Source: Aphanomyces cochlioides (Eukaryota; Oomycota; Saprolegniomycetes; Saprolegniales; Verrucalvaceae). Taken from it: DNA of 64,000 nt. The stretch spans positions 62,001 to 126,000 of the forward strand of contig JAHQRK010000046.1 of assembly GCA_019828595.1 (NCBI GenBank). Direction: 5' to 3'. Every line of letters starts with the position of its first letter. Position 1 is the first letter of the stretch. Below, piece by piece: positions 10,448 to 20,988 of this stretch. The position numbers and the translations under genes were made by a program. Under the pieces are notes generated by a model. The model was given only the letters and a program-made list of their open reading frames with translations, was not told the origin of the DNA and ran no database searches.

Positions 10448-10558
10448 GGAACTGACGGTATGAGCCATCCAGATTTCGCATTCTTTCAACCGTACACTCA
10501 GTGTACGGTTGAAAGAATGCAAATTTGCGAAATCTGGATGGCTCATACCGTCAGTTCC
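10448..10558. repeat. Near-perfect 111-bp palindrome
   Basis: The left arm (10448-10499, from GGAACTGACGGTATGAGCC) is repeated inverted at 10500-10558, with essentially no loop (centre ACACTCAGTGT). The only difference is 8 extra bases in the right arm, a slipped copy next to GCA. Such a structure should extrude as a cruciform and is usually unstable, so it is young or an inverted-duplication artefact. It lies between the hAT remnant and a TTCCGCA-type hAT element. No gene explains it. Confidence 0.93.
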
Positions 10559-10901
10559 GCTGCGGAAATGTCAACTCTGGTCGATGGTTTAAGATGCAAG
10601 TTGTTGGAAGCCAAGCTGAAGTTGGTAGGGATGTTCAAGAGTTTCCACGTCCACGTTTGGACAAAGGGCCTCGGGAAAACACCAACACCTCTGCTACGTC
10701 TGGAATAGCGGCTTCTCAACCACCCGCTTTCTTGACGAGGATGATCTAGAGATGTATTGAATTCGAGAAGAATATTTTGCTAAACATGTTTGAAATCCTT
10801 TGTAACTCCAACCATCTCGCACCCGCTATACATGAAAACTCACTCTGTCCACTGAGATAGTCATGAATAAAGACTCCTCCGCCCTTAGCTGCTATCTATG
10901 C

Positions 10902-11800
10902 CAGGGCCAGCGTTACAATTTCCGCAGCGGAAGTTGCGGAATGAGGGTGTCAGACTTCCGCAAATTAACGCAAACTCCACCGCAAAGTATATCTAGGTTG
11001 CTTCAACGAACTAAGCATGTGCGAAGTAGTTTAGTATATCAAGCGCACAACGTATCTGAAAGGTTGTGCTGCATCAAATCAATATCTATCGCTGCTGAGA
11101 GAGTGTTATATGTGCTTCCGCATTTCCGCAAAGGACAAAAAATGTAAGAATGGTACTGCCCAAAACTGTCTAGGGCCCATCTCTTGCTTTTAAGCCATGC
11201 TCTTGTTGTTTTGGAAATGTCAAAGTCTCAAAATGTTAGCCCGCTGTGAGCATATTCCGAGTTCTGCACATCGTGGGCACAATCGATGTGCTGAACGATT
11301 AGCCAATCAAAATGAATTTAAGAATATTTTCAGCCAATAAAATCTTTGTCAATAATATATTCCTCATATTCCAGTCTCTTCGGTGCCAAAACAATCTCTT
11401 CTTTGTCAAGCTTGACACGACACTACGTAATGTCGAAGCGAGATAATAACGATGTTTCCAAGTACTGACTTGGGATGAAAACAATGAGTCGAATTAACAA
11501 GAAACCGTCGATACAGTCTGGGACGTTGTGCATGTGGTATTATACCAAGCCTCCTCGGTTAGAAGAGGCTGCAAAAAATAAAATGTTTAAAAGACCAGCT
11601 TCCTCTGTGCATCGCACACTAACCAAGATCGATCTACCTTACTTTCCATTGATCTCGAAGCGACATTTTGCGGAATGGCCCTCCTCAACTTCCGCGTTTT
11701 GCGGAAAAAGCCTGCGGACCAGTGCTTTCAGAATGCCGCATATTTTTAAAAAATATCCGCAAAATTCGGAAAAATTTGCGGAAATTTTGACAGGGCCCGA
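10902..11800. mobile_element. Non-autonomous hAT-like element with TTCCGCA subterminal repeats
   Basis: Both ends are crowded with TTCCGCA/TGCGGAA motifs (left 10918-11135, right 11668-11786). The outer ends resemble each other as inverted repeats: CAGGGCCAGCG...AATTTCCGCA on the left and TGCGGAAATTTTGACAGGGCC on the right, imperfectly. The layout is the same as the better preserved element at 41742-43040, but the interior is shorter and codes for nothing recognisable. No clear 8-bp target duplication was found. It lies at the end of a decayed LRR gene copy. Confidence 0.65.
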
Positions 11801-12460
11801 AGTACTGCCGGTTCGCAGACTCGCTCGTTTGTCATGCTCCATTTGCATCATTTCGATTTCACACCCCGACTGGGATGCGCCTTCGAGACTATTCGCCAAG
11901 GTATTGATCGCACTGGATTGGAAGGATACCAAAGATTTCATTGCAAATTTTATTTGGGTAACGTACAAATCGTCCGTGTATCTCGAGTCATTCAACTGTT
12001 GGGCAATTGAACACGGCTTCATAAAAAGCTTGACTTACATCCTTGTCAGCATAAATGCAGTCAGTCGCCTCAACTCTTTGAACCGGTTGACGATGAAACT
12101 ATTTTGTGAGATGAACCAGGTCGACGTCGTCCACTCCACGACCCATGTCGTCCGCGTTTAGTCAGAGCTCGGTGATTCGATCCAATCCATCGCATGGAGA
12201 AATTCAAAGTAGTCGTCCGCAAAAGAAGGCATGTTGTCGATTTCCAAGCAAGTTACATGTGCTAATTGCGGTCACACAGTTTTCCAAAATGCTGAAGTGT
12301 TTTCTTTGTAGAAGAGTTTGATCCAAGTGATTCTGAATTGGTCCAAGCATCCCAAATCGCCTTTGAATACTCAACGGACTCGAATCCAATCGTCGTACAA
12401 CTTGCATGTCTTGAGCCACGAAATATCCTTCCAAGTGTCGTCCAATACAACATTTGAATA
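11801..12460 (-). pseudogene. Decayed F-box-like/LRR family copy
   Basis: Reading leftward from 12460, the family's middle block is recognisable (NVVLDDTWKDISWLKT), then DYFEFLHA, then QIKFAMKSLVS and LANSLEGAS near 11850-11950, with at least four stop codons between. The N-terminal F-box-like part and the C-terminal block are missing. The copy ends where the TTCCGCA element begins, which suggests that the insertion removed or displaced its 3' end. Its closest relative in the window is the neighbour at 12536-13468. Confidence 0.75.
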
Positions 12461-12535
12461 GTACTTGGATGTCCGAGTTGTCACATGGTCACCCTCTCGT
12501 CCAAATCTTTTGTAATTGTGATTGATAATTTATGT

Positions 12536-13468
12536 TCAAAGTATATTGCAATCAACACCGTACTGCAATGCAAGGTGAGTGACGCTGGACCCTTCGAGAC
12601 AATTGGCCAAGGGTTTCAGATAATTTAGTTGGCTAGAGTACCATTTCAATTCCAGGGACTTCATTGCAAATTTGAATTGCGTGCAGTCCAAGTCGCTGAC
12701 GCAACGCAGTTCTATCTCCAGCCTCTGAATAGTAGAACAATTGAACGTAGCTTCGTAAAATACCTGCCTGGTATTCTTGTCAATTTCCTCCCAAATTTGA
12801 CAAGACAGCTCGAACGTCTGAACTGGCTGTCGATGAAACCACTCGGCGACATAGTTCAGATCAGAAACTTCCATTGGATAATGATAGTAGCGTGACCACA
12901 GCTGAGACTCTACGATTTGGTCGCTCGTGGCAACAATTTCAAAGAGTCCATCCAAAGCAAGAGTCTCGTGGCGAGCTTCCAAGGATGTCAAATGTGATAA
13001 TCGTAGTAAAATTTTCTTCCAAGCCAATGTCGTTTGATCGTCATAATAAATACCAAGCCGAGTCATTCTCAGGTCAATCCATTCGTCGGAAATCGCAAAT
13101 GGACCATCCTTGACATCGTATTCAATCTTTGCTGATGAATTCAAATTCGCCTTGAGCCACGAAACACTGTTCCAAATGCCAAGCAAAACGATATTTGCAT
13201 AATACTTTGCAACCGCTTCGTATGACACCTTGATTGGTGAGTCGAGAATCGATGGTGCAATTTGTAACGATGGCCACAACATGGAACGGTCGTCTGCCAA
13301 GCTCAATCTGTCCAGATGATCCAGAGGTCCGAGGTTCATGTATGGACGCAGAGCTTCGACGAATGCAAATAAGTCTCGTACATCTAGAATAGCGAATGCA
13401 ATCTTGATGAGAATGTCCACCGATAGCATGCTCCAAAGTGCATCAATTGAATTGTGGGCTTGAAACAC
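12536..13468 (-). CDS. F-box-like/LRR family protein, C-terminally truncated
   Basis: A 310-residue uninterrupted frame. It has the family's F-box-like start (LSVDILIKIAFAILDVRDLF), LGPLDHLDRL, LWPSLQIAPS, WNSVSWLKANLN and the LRR signature changed to EATFNCSTIQRLEIEL. It stops shortly after LEGSSVTHLAL, about 150 residues before the usual end, so the QNNQTI and RGGEF blocks are absent. A diverged sister at 47016-48069 has the same character (FAIPDARDLF, LGPLDHLYRL). It may be a short functional variant or a truncated pseudogene; the open frame favours at least recent function. Confidence 0.65.
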   Translation of the reverse strand: MFQAHNSIDALWSMLSVDILIKIAFAILDVRDLFAFVEALRPYMNLGPLDHLDRLSLADDRSMLWPSLQIAPSILDSPIKVSYEAVAKYYANIVLLGIWNSVSWLKANLNSSAKIEYDVKDGPFAISDEWIDLRMTRLGIYYDDQTTLAWKKILLRLSHLTSLEARHETLALDGLFEIVATSDQIVESQLWSRYYHYPMEVSDLNYVAEWFHRQPVQTFELSCQIWEEIDKNTRQVFYEATFNCSTIQRLEIELRCVSDLDCTQFKFAMKSLELKWYSSQLNYLKPLANCLEGSSVTHLALQYGVDCNIL

Positions 13469-14169
13469 TTCTTCCAGTCTTTCATCGTCTCGTTCGTTGG
13501 TCGATGTTCGTGATTGAAGGTCCTTTAGTCTCTTGGCAGATGATCGTCTCGTACTGTATTGTGATTCTTTGAAATGACTTTTTGATCAACCACAAGAATT
13601 TCTCCGTGGTATATTCCACGAATTTGTCAAATTCTCGATACACGCAGGCCGCTACAACGAATTCGTCTCTGCGTATGTGTATAACCGTTTAAATTCACAC
13701 GAATTTTTACTCTCCAGTTAATTTGCCGACTAGTTTTTGAATCGTGTTTTGTCGTTCACACGTCTCTCATGTAAACCATTCGAATAATTTCCCTCGGAGA
13801 TAAAAGCCACCACCCTAGGTTACGCAGCTTGTACTCGGTTGTCGAGCAATTTTTTACTCAGGCTGGTCAGGTAGAAAGAAATGGTTTTGTCAATTTCACA
13901 CAAATTTGGACTTTTCAGTCGATGTTAATTTTTTTCTATTAAATTTATTTTTTATCAATGTCATTTTTAAAGAGTTGTTCCTAGAGCCATCAGTCACGCT
14001 AGAGATGTGCAAGGAGCCCTTTTTGTTGTGATTTTCCTGTCGACGTCAAAGCGGGGATTTAAAAAAAGGCAAAGTCAAAGGAACTTGGTTGAAAAATTTA
14101 TCTAAAGCAATCGGATTGATTCTTAATAAGTCTAATTGATTCATCTGGCAATTCCAAATTTCAATCGAC
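13469..14169. other. Intergenic spacer between divergent LRR genes
   Basis: About 700 bp separate the reverse gene ending upstream at 13468 from the forward gene at 14224. Sequence is AT-rich with TTTATTTTTT runs near 13930. It should hold both promoters, but I can point to no definite element. Confidence 0.4.
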
Positions 14170-14223
14170 TTGAAAACATTAACTGTGAACAGTTTTGTCA
14201 TATTCTTTGTGTGGCACACAGAG

Positions 14224-15591
14224 ATGGAGCAACGACGTGTCGCCAAAATCAAGAAAACGATCTCTATCCTCATGCAACCAGCGATGTTGAGCTTGCCTGT
14301 GGATATTATTGTGAAGATTGCATTTCTTATTCCAAATGCGGGCGACTTGTTTGCGTTTCTCGAAGCTCTCCATCCATTCAATATATTGGGACCTCTCGAG
14401 CATTTATTTTGCTTGGACTCAACAGAACTATGCGCTAGATTGTGGCCAACGCTGCGTCTAAGTTCTTTACTCATCAACTCAGCTTATCTGCCTTCATTGG
14501 AAGCAATTCTCAAATACTATGGAACTATCGAAGTAGACGGCATTTGGAACGATGTGACGTGGCTCAAGAAACATTTGCATCCGACAACGAACATTGAATG
14601 GATGATCGGGAGTGACCGACCTCCAGTGGAAATTGGTGCAGATTGGACGTGCTTGAGAATTACTCGGGTTAGCATTCGCTTCATTGGTGGTGATTGCCCT
14701 CTTTGGAGCAAAACCATTTTACCACAACTGCCCTCTTTAACGTCGTTGGAAGTTTACTCTAATTATGATTCTGCGAGCGATTTCTTCGAGTTTTTAGCAG
14801 CTAGCAAGCGCATTACAGAGCTCCAACTATATTTTCAGACACTGCGCTGGACAGTGTCGGATTTCTTCCATTTGACCCAGTGGTTTTGCCATCAACCAGT
14901 TCGTATGTTTAAATGCCATTCGGGGGATTGGGATGGCGTTAACTACGCGTTGTTAGAAGACTTTTATCAAGCCATGTTCAATTGCGCAACGTTAGAGATT
15001 CTAGAATTGGTGAATTGTTACATGGACGACATGGATTTTACTGAAGTGGCCTTGACGATGCAGCGTCTGCAACTAGTCAGCTGCTTTGTGGATCCCTTAC
15101 AGTTTCAACTCTTCACCAACCTACTGATCGGATCTAAAACGACTTGTTTCGAGCTAATCGACGGTTCGGTTGACGGTATTGGTGGTATTGAGTATCTCCT
15201 GCAAGTTCAGCCAGCAACAAATATCAAACACATGAAATTAGAAGGTTTCCTTTTGGATGGCACAAGTTGGTCCAAATTGGCGTTTTTAATTCAAAGTTGT
15301 ACATTGGAAACATTGGCGCTTTGCCCTGAAGATCTCGCTGTAGATGTTATTCCAAAGCTCGCGAGAGCCGTTCAAAACAACCAAACGATTACTGAAATGT
15401 CCCTCAAGGGTTTTCAAGCTAGCATTGCAGACTTGCGCCTCCTGGTTGAAAGCATAACGCATCCCAGTAGACCTGTGAAGACAATGCGAATCAAATGGTC
15501 TTTACAAGTTGGCCAACGTATGCGTCGCCGCACTCTTCGATCGCTAATGGAGTTGGCTAAAAAGCGGGGAGGCGAGTTTATTCTCCAATAG
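14224..15591 (+). CDS. F-box-like/LRR family protein, full length
   Basis: A 455-residue intact copy. The frame opens at ATG 14170, but ATG 14224 (MEQRRVAKIKK) is preferred because the related 5' fragment at 20989 starts at the same place (MKQRRVVK). Domains from that start: F-box-like motif at residues 24-50 (LPVDIIVKIAFLIPNAGDLF), GPLEHL, LWPTLRL, WNDVTWLKKHLHPTTNIEW, LRRs around AMFNCATLEILEL (about 250), then QNNQTITEM and ITHPSRPVKTMRIKW (about 412), ending GGEFILQ. By pattern it would be an SCF-type substrate adaptor; that role is inference. A partial duplicate of its 3' end follows at 16081-16334. Confidence 0.85.
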   Translation: MEQRRVAKIKKTISILMQPAMLSLPVDIIVKIAFLIPNAGDLFAFLEALHPFNILGPLEHLFCLDSTELCARLWPTLRLSSLLINSAYLPSLEAILKYYGTIEVDGIWNDVTWLKKHLHPTTNIEWMIGSDRPPVEIGADWTCLRITRVSIRFIGGDCPLWSKTILPQLPSLTSLEVYSNYDSASDFFEFLAASKRITELQLYFQTLRWTVSDFFHLTQWFCHQPVRMFKCHSGDWDGVNYALLEDFYQAMFNCATLEILELVNCYMDDMDFTEVALTMQRLQLVSCFVDPLQFQLFTNLLIGSKTTCFELIDGSVDGIGGIEYLLQVQPATNIKHMKLEGFLLDGTSWSKLAFLIQSCTLETLALCPEDLAVDVIPKLARAVQNNQTITEMSLKGFQASIADLRLLVESITHPSRPVKTMRIKWSLQVGQRMRRRTLRSLMELAKKRGGEFILQ

Positions 15592-16080
15592 TAAAGTTTG
15601 AATACGTATATTGTGCATTTGCTGTAAATTTCTATTTTTTGTGTGATTTCTGCACAATGACGCCTTGAACCGCGCCAGAGGGAAAATATGGCGATAAGCT
15701 TCTTTCACGCGGGTCCATCCAAGCTCTACTATTACTTATCATCAATTGTAAGCATTATTCATCGTTGCGACGAGCAAAATCCAATGCGTTGTCTCTTTTA
15801 ACCCACTTCTAGTATTTCAACCAGGATTTGTGAAATCGTACATGTTGAGAAGTTAGTGAGCATTTTGCTCAGTCAAAACAGCCGTATCTTGCGTCACACA
15901 CTCCTCGTGGCTCCCTTAAGAGTAATTTGAATCATCTCGTCTGTCTGCATGAACGGACGAGCGTGGACGATCGATGATGGTTCAGGACTTGTTGTTTATA
16001 ATTGACCAATCAAATAAATTTAAAAAATATTTTTATCCAATCAGATGCGTGATCGATTGGCGCGATTCGAATCACGATAT
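15592..16080. other. Intergenic spacer with CCAATCA boxes
   Basis: No gene. Near the right end, GACCAATCAAA and TATCCAATCAGA occur about 35 bp apart in AT-rich DNA (about 16003-16046), a pairing that recurs at other spacers in the array. Confidence 0.45.
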
Positions 16081-16334
16081 TTAATATCAAACACATGAAA
16101 TTAGAAGGCTTCCTTTTGGATCAAAACAACCAAACACGTTGCGAAATTTCCTTCAAGAATTTTCAAACTTGCATTGCAGACTTGCGACTTCTGGTTGAAT
16201 GTATAACACGTCCCAGTAGACTGGTGAAGACAATGCGGATCAAGTGGGTTTCACAAATTTGCCAACGAATGAATGACCACACTCTTCGATCGCTGATGGC
16301 ATTGGCTAAACAGCGGAGAGGCGAGTTTATATAG
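16081..16334 (+). pseudogene. Partial duplicate of the 14224-15591 gene 3' end, with internal deletion
   Basis: The segment starts with a near-copy of NIKHMKLEGFLLD and then jumps straight to QNNQT...FQTCIADLRLLVE, ending LAKQRRGEFI before TAG. Compared with the parent, about 35 codons between the leucine-rich segment and QNNQT are deleted in frame. Identity to the parent is high, so it is a local duplication stub. It lacks the F-box-like part and most repeats. Confidence 0.85.
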
Positions 16335-16597
16335 TTGACTAAGGCTTGAAAAGATATACTCTATTCGGAGTTAGACACTGTTGCATATAATAGTCACAAG
16401 TTTGTTTTTTCTAGTACGGCTCCGTGAATCCCATGTCTTCTTGGATAAATATGGAGGAAATCTATCATCCAGTGCGTCTAAGACAATCCTTCCGCTTAAC
16501 TTGAGAAGCAACACATCAAAATACGCTGAATCTTCATGCAATTGAATTAATTCCAACATTACAAAGCTATCATCAAGATTGAGTGTACTGCATACGT

Positions 16598-18037
16598 TCA
16601 ATCAAAAATCGAAAAGTCATATTCGTTCGCACCAAAATTCCCACCTCGCTCTTTCACTAACTGCTTAAACAATTGAATCTCCGTGTTTTCCGGTGCTCGT
16701 CCGTATGGATAGGCCCATCTAATCCGTTTTGATTTCACATTTCGACTTGGATGAGTCATGGCTTCGATGAAGAGGCTCAAGTCTGGAATGGCAATATGAA
16801 CGTACTGCAATCGTAATTTACATATCGTCTGGTTGCTTTCGATAGCACTCGCAAGAGTTCGAGCAACTTTGGATGACACATCAGCCGTTAGGAGGTTCAA
16901 AGAGTCCAACGTGCAAGATTTAATGCACGGGGCCAATTTGAGCCAACTTGGATCAGATATTTTTCTGCTATCCAACGTCAAGTGTTTAAGTGGAGTTCGC
17001 GGCTGAAATTACAGAAGATATTTAATGCCGGCCAATTCGTAGTCACAAGGGAAATCGTACAAAATGAGACAACAAACGTTGGACATTTCCAGTCGTCTAG
17101 CCAGCGATTTGAGATGCTCTGAGTTGAAGGAGTCGTATTTCAACGACAAGGTTTTCGTTGTAAACAATTTATCATAGTCCATGTCGTCGAGATAACAGCT
17201 AGACAACTTGAGCGCGTCGAGCGTTGGACAATTGAACATAGCTTGATAGAAATCTTGCCGTAGATTGTAGCTGAGGTTTGTCCATTTTCCGTCCAAACAC
17301 TTGAACATTCGAACAGGTTGTCGACGAAACCATCGAGTCAAGTCGATCAAACTTGATTCGGTCCATTCAAAATTGCGAAGCCTGAGTCGTAGCTCTGTGA
17401 TGACATTATTCGTGGCTAGGAATGCGAAAAAGTCGTGCAAATCACTCGTCATAGTGCCGACTTTCAAATATGTCTAGTAGCGTAGTCGGGGTAAAATATG
17501 TTGACACTAAAATGACACATCGTTGCTGGTGAAAGTGACAACGAGCCGCGTATTTCTCAAGTCAGTCCATTCAGGGTCAAACTTGGTTGCAATCAAATTG
17601 CTTTGGAAATTCCATTCGAGTTTTGTCGTCGGATTTAAATGCGCTCTGAGCCACTGTGCATGTGGCCCCATGCCATGTACAATTACATGTGTATAGTACT
17701 TCAAAAACGCTTCGAACGACGAAAGATCTTCGGATTTGAGAATTGAAGCACAGAGACGTGGAATTGGCCACAAACAATAGCGGTCGTACGTACGACCGAG
17801 TTGATGCAAGTGCTCCAATGGACCCAACAAGTTGAAAGGATGGAGTACTCTCAAGAAAGCAAATAGATCCTGACGAATTGCAATGAAAAATGCAATTTTC
17901 ATCACAATATCCACTGGCATATGGAGCAGTGCTGGCCGCGGACGATTCAAACCCATCTTGTTTCTCTTTTTTCCAAGCTGTTTCATCTCCATGTCCGGCA
18001 GAATTGACAATGGCCAATTTCGAGAGAAACACTTCAA
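16598..18037 (-). pseudogene. Full-length F-box-like/LRR copy silenced by three nonsense codons
   Basis: A single reading frame of 480 codons from ATG 18037 to the end at 16598 carries every family block: MPVDIVMKIAFFIAIRQDLF, GPLEHLHQLG, WLRAHLNPTTKLEW, AMFNCPTLDALKL, SNQTICKL, MTHPSRNVKSKRIRW and RGGNF. It is interrupted only by three in-frame stops: TAG after NDVSF (where relatives have W), TAG after LPRLRY (L in relatives) and TAA after IKYLL (Q in relatives). No frameshift is needed, so silencing is recent. A start at 17992 (MEMKQLGKKR) is also possible. Confidence 0.88.
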
Positions 18038-18718
18038 AACTTGATATTCTACACCTCATTAGAGTGCATTCTACAATTTCAGCTCGAGAAATTTCAAATA
18101 TCGGTTCAAAACCTCGTACGTATTTTGAGTGCATTGGAAAAATATCGACTTGGGAGTTATCTTTCATAACGTGTCTATCGTATAACAACTTCTCTAACTT
18201 GAATTCTACCCCATTGGAGCTTAGTCTCTTCTTATATGAGTTTAAGGCAGCGAGCCTGCAGCTCGGAGCTGCGAGATGGTATACAAAGTGAATAGACTAC
18301 AGAAATAATACCAAAATTGTACTCCCTGAATGCCTTGCGATGCTTGTTACATTTCGAGCGGATTTTCTCTTTATATCACTGAATGATAGGCAAGAAGTAC
18401 GAGACCATTCAGTCGTCATCATCGCGTTCAATTGAGACTAGCCAGTCTTCTAAACGATTCCAGCACTTCGATATGGCCTGTAAAGTCGTATATGTCATTT
18501 TAACGACGATTTCAACTGGCACGTTCGGCAATATTTGATCCATAGCGGGCGAAGGCATCTCAACGTGCTCACATAATTGTACCTCGGTGCTTGTCCATCA
18601 AAACGCACACTGACGGTTGAAGCATTTGAAATTTCCTGAGCTAAAATACAGAATATCAACCATCGAAGAACTACATTCAACGGCTTGAGTGTAAGATCGC
18701 CATTTTCTATTCAATTCA
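18038..18718. other. Intergenic spacer; segment resembling the target of pogo element 2
   Basis: No gene recognised. Around 18590-18640 the sequence GCTTGTCCATCAAAACGC followed by GACGGTTGAAGCATTTGAA resembles the two flanks of the element at 7637-9374 when joined, so it is a diverged copy of the same unknown repeat without the insertion. In the reverse frame both share a FDGQA-like peptide. Confidence 0.5.
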
Positions 18719-20146
18719 ATGAGCTACAGACGACGAGGCAGCAAGTCCATAAGAGTATTGTATAGTCCACGAGCTTCAATGTCTTTCAACGCGCCACTGG
18801 TCATAAGGTGTGATTTGCCAATGGAGGTTGTGGTAAAGATTGCATTTTTCATTCCAGATGAGACCGATTTGTTTGGATTTCTAGAAACACTCCGTCCGTT
18901 CAACTTGTTGGGACCCCTGGAGGATTTGTACAAGTTGGGATTGAAATACGAGCGCTACGAGTTGTGGCCAAAGCTGGTCCTAAAACCTTCGCATATCGAC
19001 TCGGTAGACCGATATGCGTTTGAAGCAATTGTCAAATATTATGCTGATGTTAAAGTTGTAAACGAGTGGACAGATATCGAGTGGCTCAAGAAGAATGTTA
19101 ATCGAAGCGTGAAAATTGAATGGAGTATCGCAGAAAGCATCCCGAAGGTGAAGTTAATGGACAATTGGATCGATTTCAGGATTACTCGGCTCAGTATTGT
19201 TTTGAACGACGACATTGCTTCATCTTGGTGGTCGAAGATTGTGCCACGAGTGCCTCATTTGACGTCATTGGAGGCGTACATTATCATGGAATACTCGACC
19301 AATTTCTTTGAGTGTGTCGCTGCTAGCGACGAAATTATTAAATTGGAGCTGAATATTGCAAAATATGACATGACACCTCGAAACTTCACCCATCTTACGC
19401 GGTGGTTTCGAAAGCATCCCGTACGAAAGTTAACATGTGTTTCTGAAATTTGGAGGATCGAGAACAAAAGTGGAATGCAAGCCTTGTATCAAGTCATGTT
19501 CAATTGCCCCACGCTGGGAACTCTGGAACTTTCAAAATGTAATCTCGAATTTGTGGACTTCACTGAAATGGTATTGCCAATGAAATCGTTGCAACTGTGT
19601 AATTGTGGTTTTGGTTCAGATCAATTCGAAGCATTGGTCAAGCGACTGGAAGGATCCAAAGTAACTTATCTCAACTTTCTTGGGAATAGATTTGTCAATT
19701 TTGAATGCATGGGGTGGCTATTGAAAGTACAGCCACAAACTTCTATCAAATACTTGAGATTTCAAAGCACAGAGGAGGTTCTTACACGTTGGTGGGCATT
19801 AGCGCAATTGATTGAAACCAGCAGATTGGAGACGCTGTCGCAGGACACGCATCATTTCACATCGGATCGAGCTCAAACTCTTGCCTTGGCCATTCGGAAG
19901 AACAAGGCGATATGTGATTTGTACCTGAACTACGGCACAGTTGACATTTCCGACTTGCGACTCTTGATTGAAAGTATGACACATCCGAGTCGATGTGTCA
20001 AGAGAAAGCGCATCGGACGGACAACTTTGCTTGGACAAGAGATCGAGCCAAAAGATTTCAAGGCCATGAGCGAGCTGACCAACAAGCGCGGCGGAGTATT
20101 CGTGAGCAAGTCTGAAGATTTCGTGAACAAATCTATGAAACTCTGA
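18719..20146 (+). CDS. F-box-like/LRR family protein, full length
   Basis: A 475-residue intact copy with a basic N-terminus (MSYRRRGSKSIR). F-box-like motif at residues 33-56 (LPMEVVVKIAFFIPDETDLF), GPLEDLYKLG, ELWPKLVL, WTDIEWLKKNVNRSVKIEW, LRR core with VMFNCPTLGTLEL (about 260), RLEGSKVTYL, then LAIRKNKAICDLYL and MTHPSRCVKRKRI (about 420), ending in RGGVFVSK plus an extra charged tail. Closest relative in the window is the broken copy at 21287-22621. No signal peptide or membrane segment. Function as a protein-recognition adaptor is inferred only from the F-box-like plus LRR layout. Confidence 0.87.
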   Translation: MSYRRRGSKSIRVLYSPRASMSFNAPLVIRCDLPMEVVVKIAFFIPDETDLFGFLETLRPFNLLGPLEDLYKLGLKYERYELWPKLVLKPSHIDSVDRYAFEAIVKYYADVKVVNEWTDIEWLKKNVNRSVKIEWSIAESIPKVKLMDNWIDFRITRLSIVLNDDIASSWWSKIVPRVPHLTSLEAYIIMEYSTNFFECVAASDEIIKLELNIAKYDMTPRNFTHLTRWFRKHPVRKLTCVSEIWRIENKSGMQALYQVMFNCPTLGTLELSKCNLEFVDFTEMVLPMKSLQLCNCGFGSDQFEALVKRLEGSKVTYLNFLGNRFVNFECMGWLLKVQPQTSIKYLRFQSTEEVLTRWWALAQLIETSRLETLSQDTHHFTSDRAQTLALAIRKNKAICDLYLNYGTVDISDLRLLIESMTHPSRCVKRKRIGRTTLLGQEIEPKDFKAMSELTNKRGGVFVSKSEDFVNKSMKL

Positions 20147-20240
20147 TGGAACGATGCTGTATGTTGGTCATATTCTTTATCTAGTATATTCTAGACAGCT
20201 CAGTTGATACGCTAATACATGTATTGAGAAATCTGTAACT

Positions 20241-20579
20241 ATGACACCAAGCGGCAGGAAACATCCTAAATACAATGAATTGCACAGCATTGAAAGGGAA
20301 CGAGTTTTTATTTCTCATGATGAAGCTAAACCGAGTACACTTGAATTGAATATGTCCCGTAAGCAGAATCGATACCTCTGGCTGGAGCTCACCAAGTGGA
20401 AGGAAAAGTATTCTTTTCGGTTATTTATGTTTGATTCTATTGAGATGCCAGGACTCATAGCCTTGTCTGCTTTCATTTTGTCCGATTTAAGCACTGGCAA
20501 CTTTATTCGAATAGACGACATGCACAACTCACCGGCACGGAAGAAACTTGTACAAATTTATATTCTCACAAAGATATAA
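20241..20579 (+). CDS. Unknown 112-aa ORF
   Basis: An open frame about 95 bp after an LRR gene, starting MTPSGRKHPKYNEL and ending ARKKLVQIYILTKI. It is hydrophilic at the start with a more hydrophobic stretch (MPGLIALSAFILSDL). I recognise no family and there is no related copy in the window, so it may be spurious. Confidence 0.2.
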   Translation: MTPSGRKHPKYNELHSIERERVFISHDEAKPSTLELNMSRKQNRYLWLELTKWKEKYSFRLFMFDSIEMPGLIALSAFILSDLSTGNFIRIDDMHNSPARKKLVQIYILTKI

Positions 20580-20664
20580 CTGCTCATATCAATTCACAAG
20601 ATTTTCTCGTTTGAACTCGAAAATGTAAAAAATAAAAATTTAGGAGCTTCAAGGCACAAGATTC

Positions 20665-20805
20665 ATTAGGGGGAATCAAATTAGAGAATTTGCTTTTCCT
20701 TTTTGTCTTCAATCTCTTCGAAAAGCAAAAAAAAATTGTTTCGGCCTACGAAAAGCAAAGTCGAACGCAAAAGCAGCCGATTCTTCTAATTTGATTCCCC
20801 CTAAT
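20665..20805. mobile_element. 141-bp MITE
   Basis: A 141-bp segment with terminal inverted repeats of about 25 bp, starting ATTAGGGGGAATCAAATTAG and ending in its inverse, differing by one inserted T. The interior is A/T-rich and contains GAAAAGCAAA twice. No coding capacity and no clear target duplication, so the transposase family that mobilises it is unknown. Confidence 0.8.
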
Positions 20806-20988
20806 CTAAGAACGAAAAGAGAAAGTCGAAAGTTTATTATGCAGTCAAGAAGCTTTCATTTCTACAAAATCCTACTCTCTCGAATCTGAGGGATCTACTA
20901 GTCCCACTTGCCATAAATCATTCAAAGAATTCATCCAAGAAAAGTATATTGACAAAATATTAATGATTCCTTCTGTGGAAAAGAGAGA

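Noticed and set aside
11475..12161. 228-codon forward ORF
   Set aside because: It crosses the right end of the TTCCGCA hAT element and then runs antisense to the decayed reverse LRR copy; no family signature in its own frame.
17460..17510. Intron explaining the stops in the 16598-18037 copy
   Set aside because: The frame is continuous across both stops with family residues between them, so splicing would remove conserved sequence.
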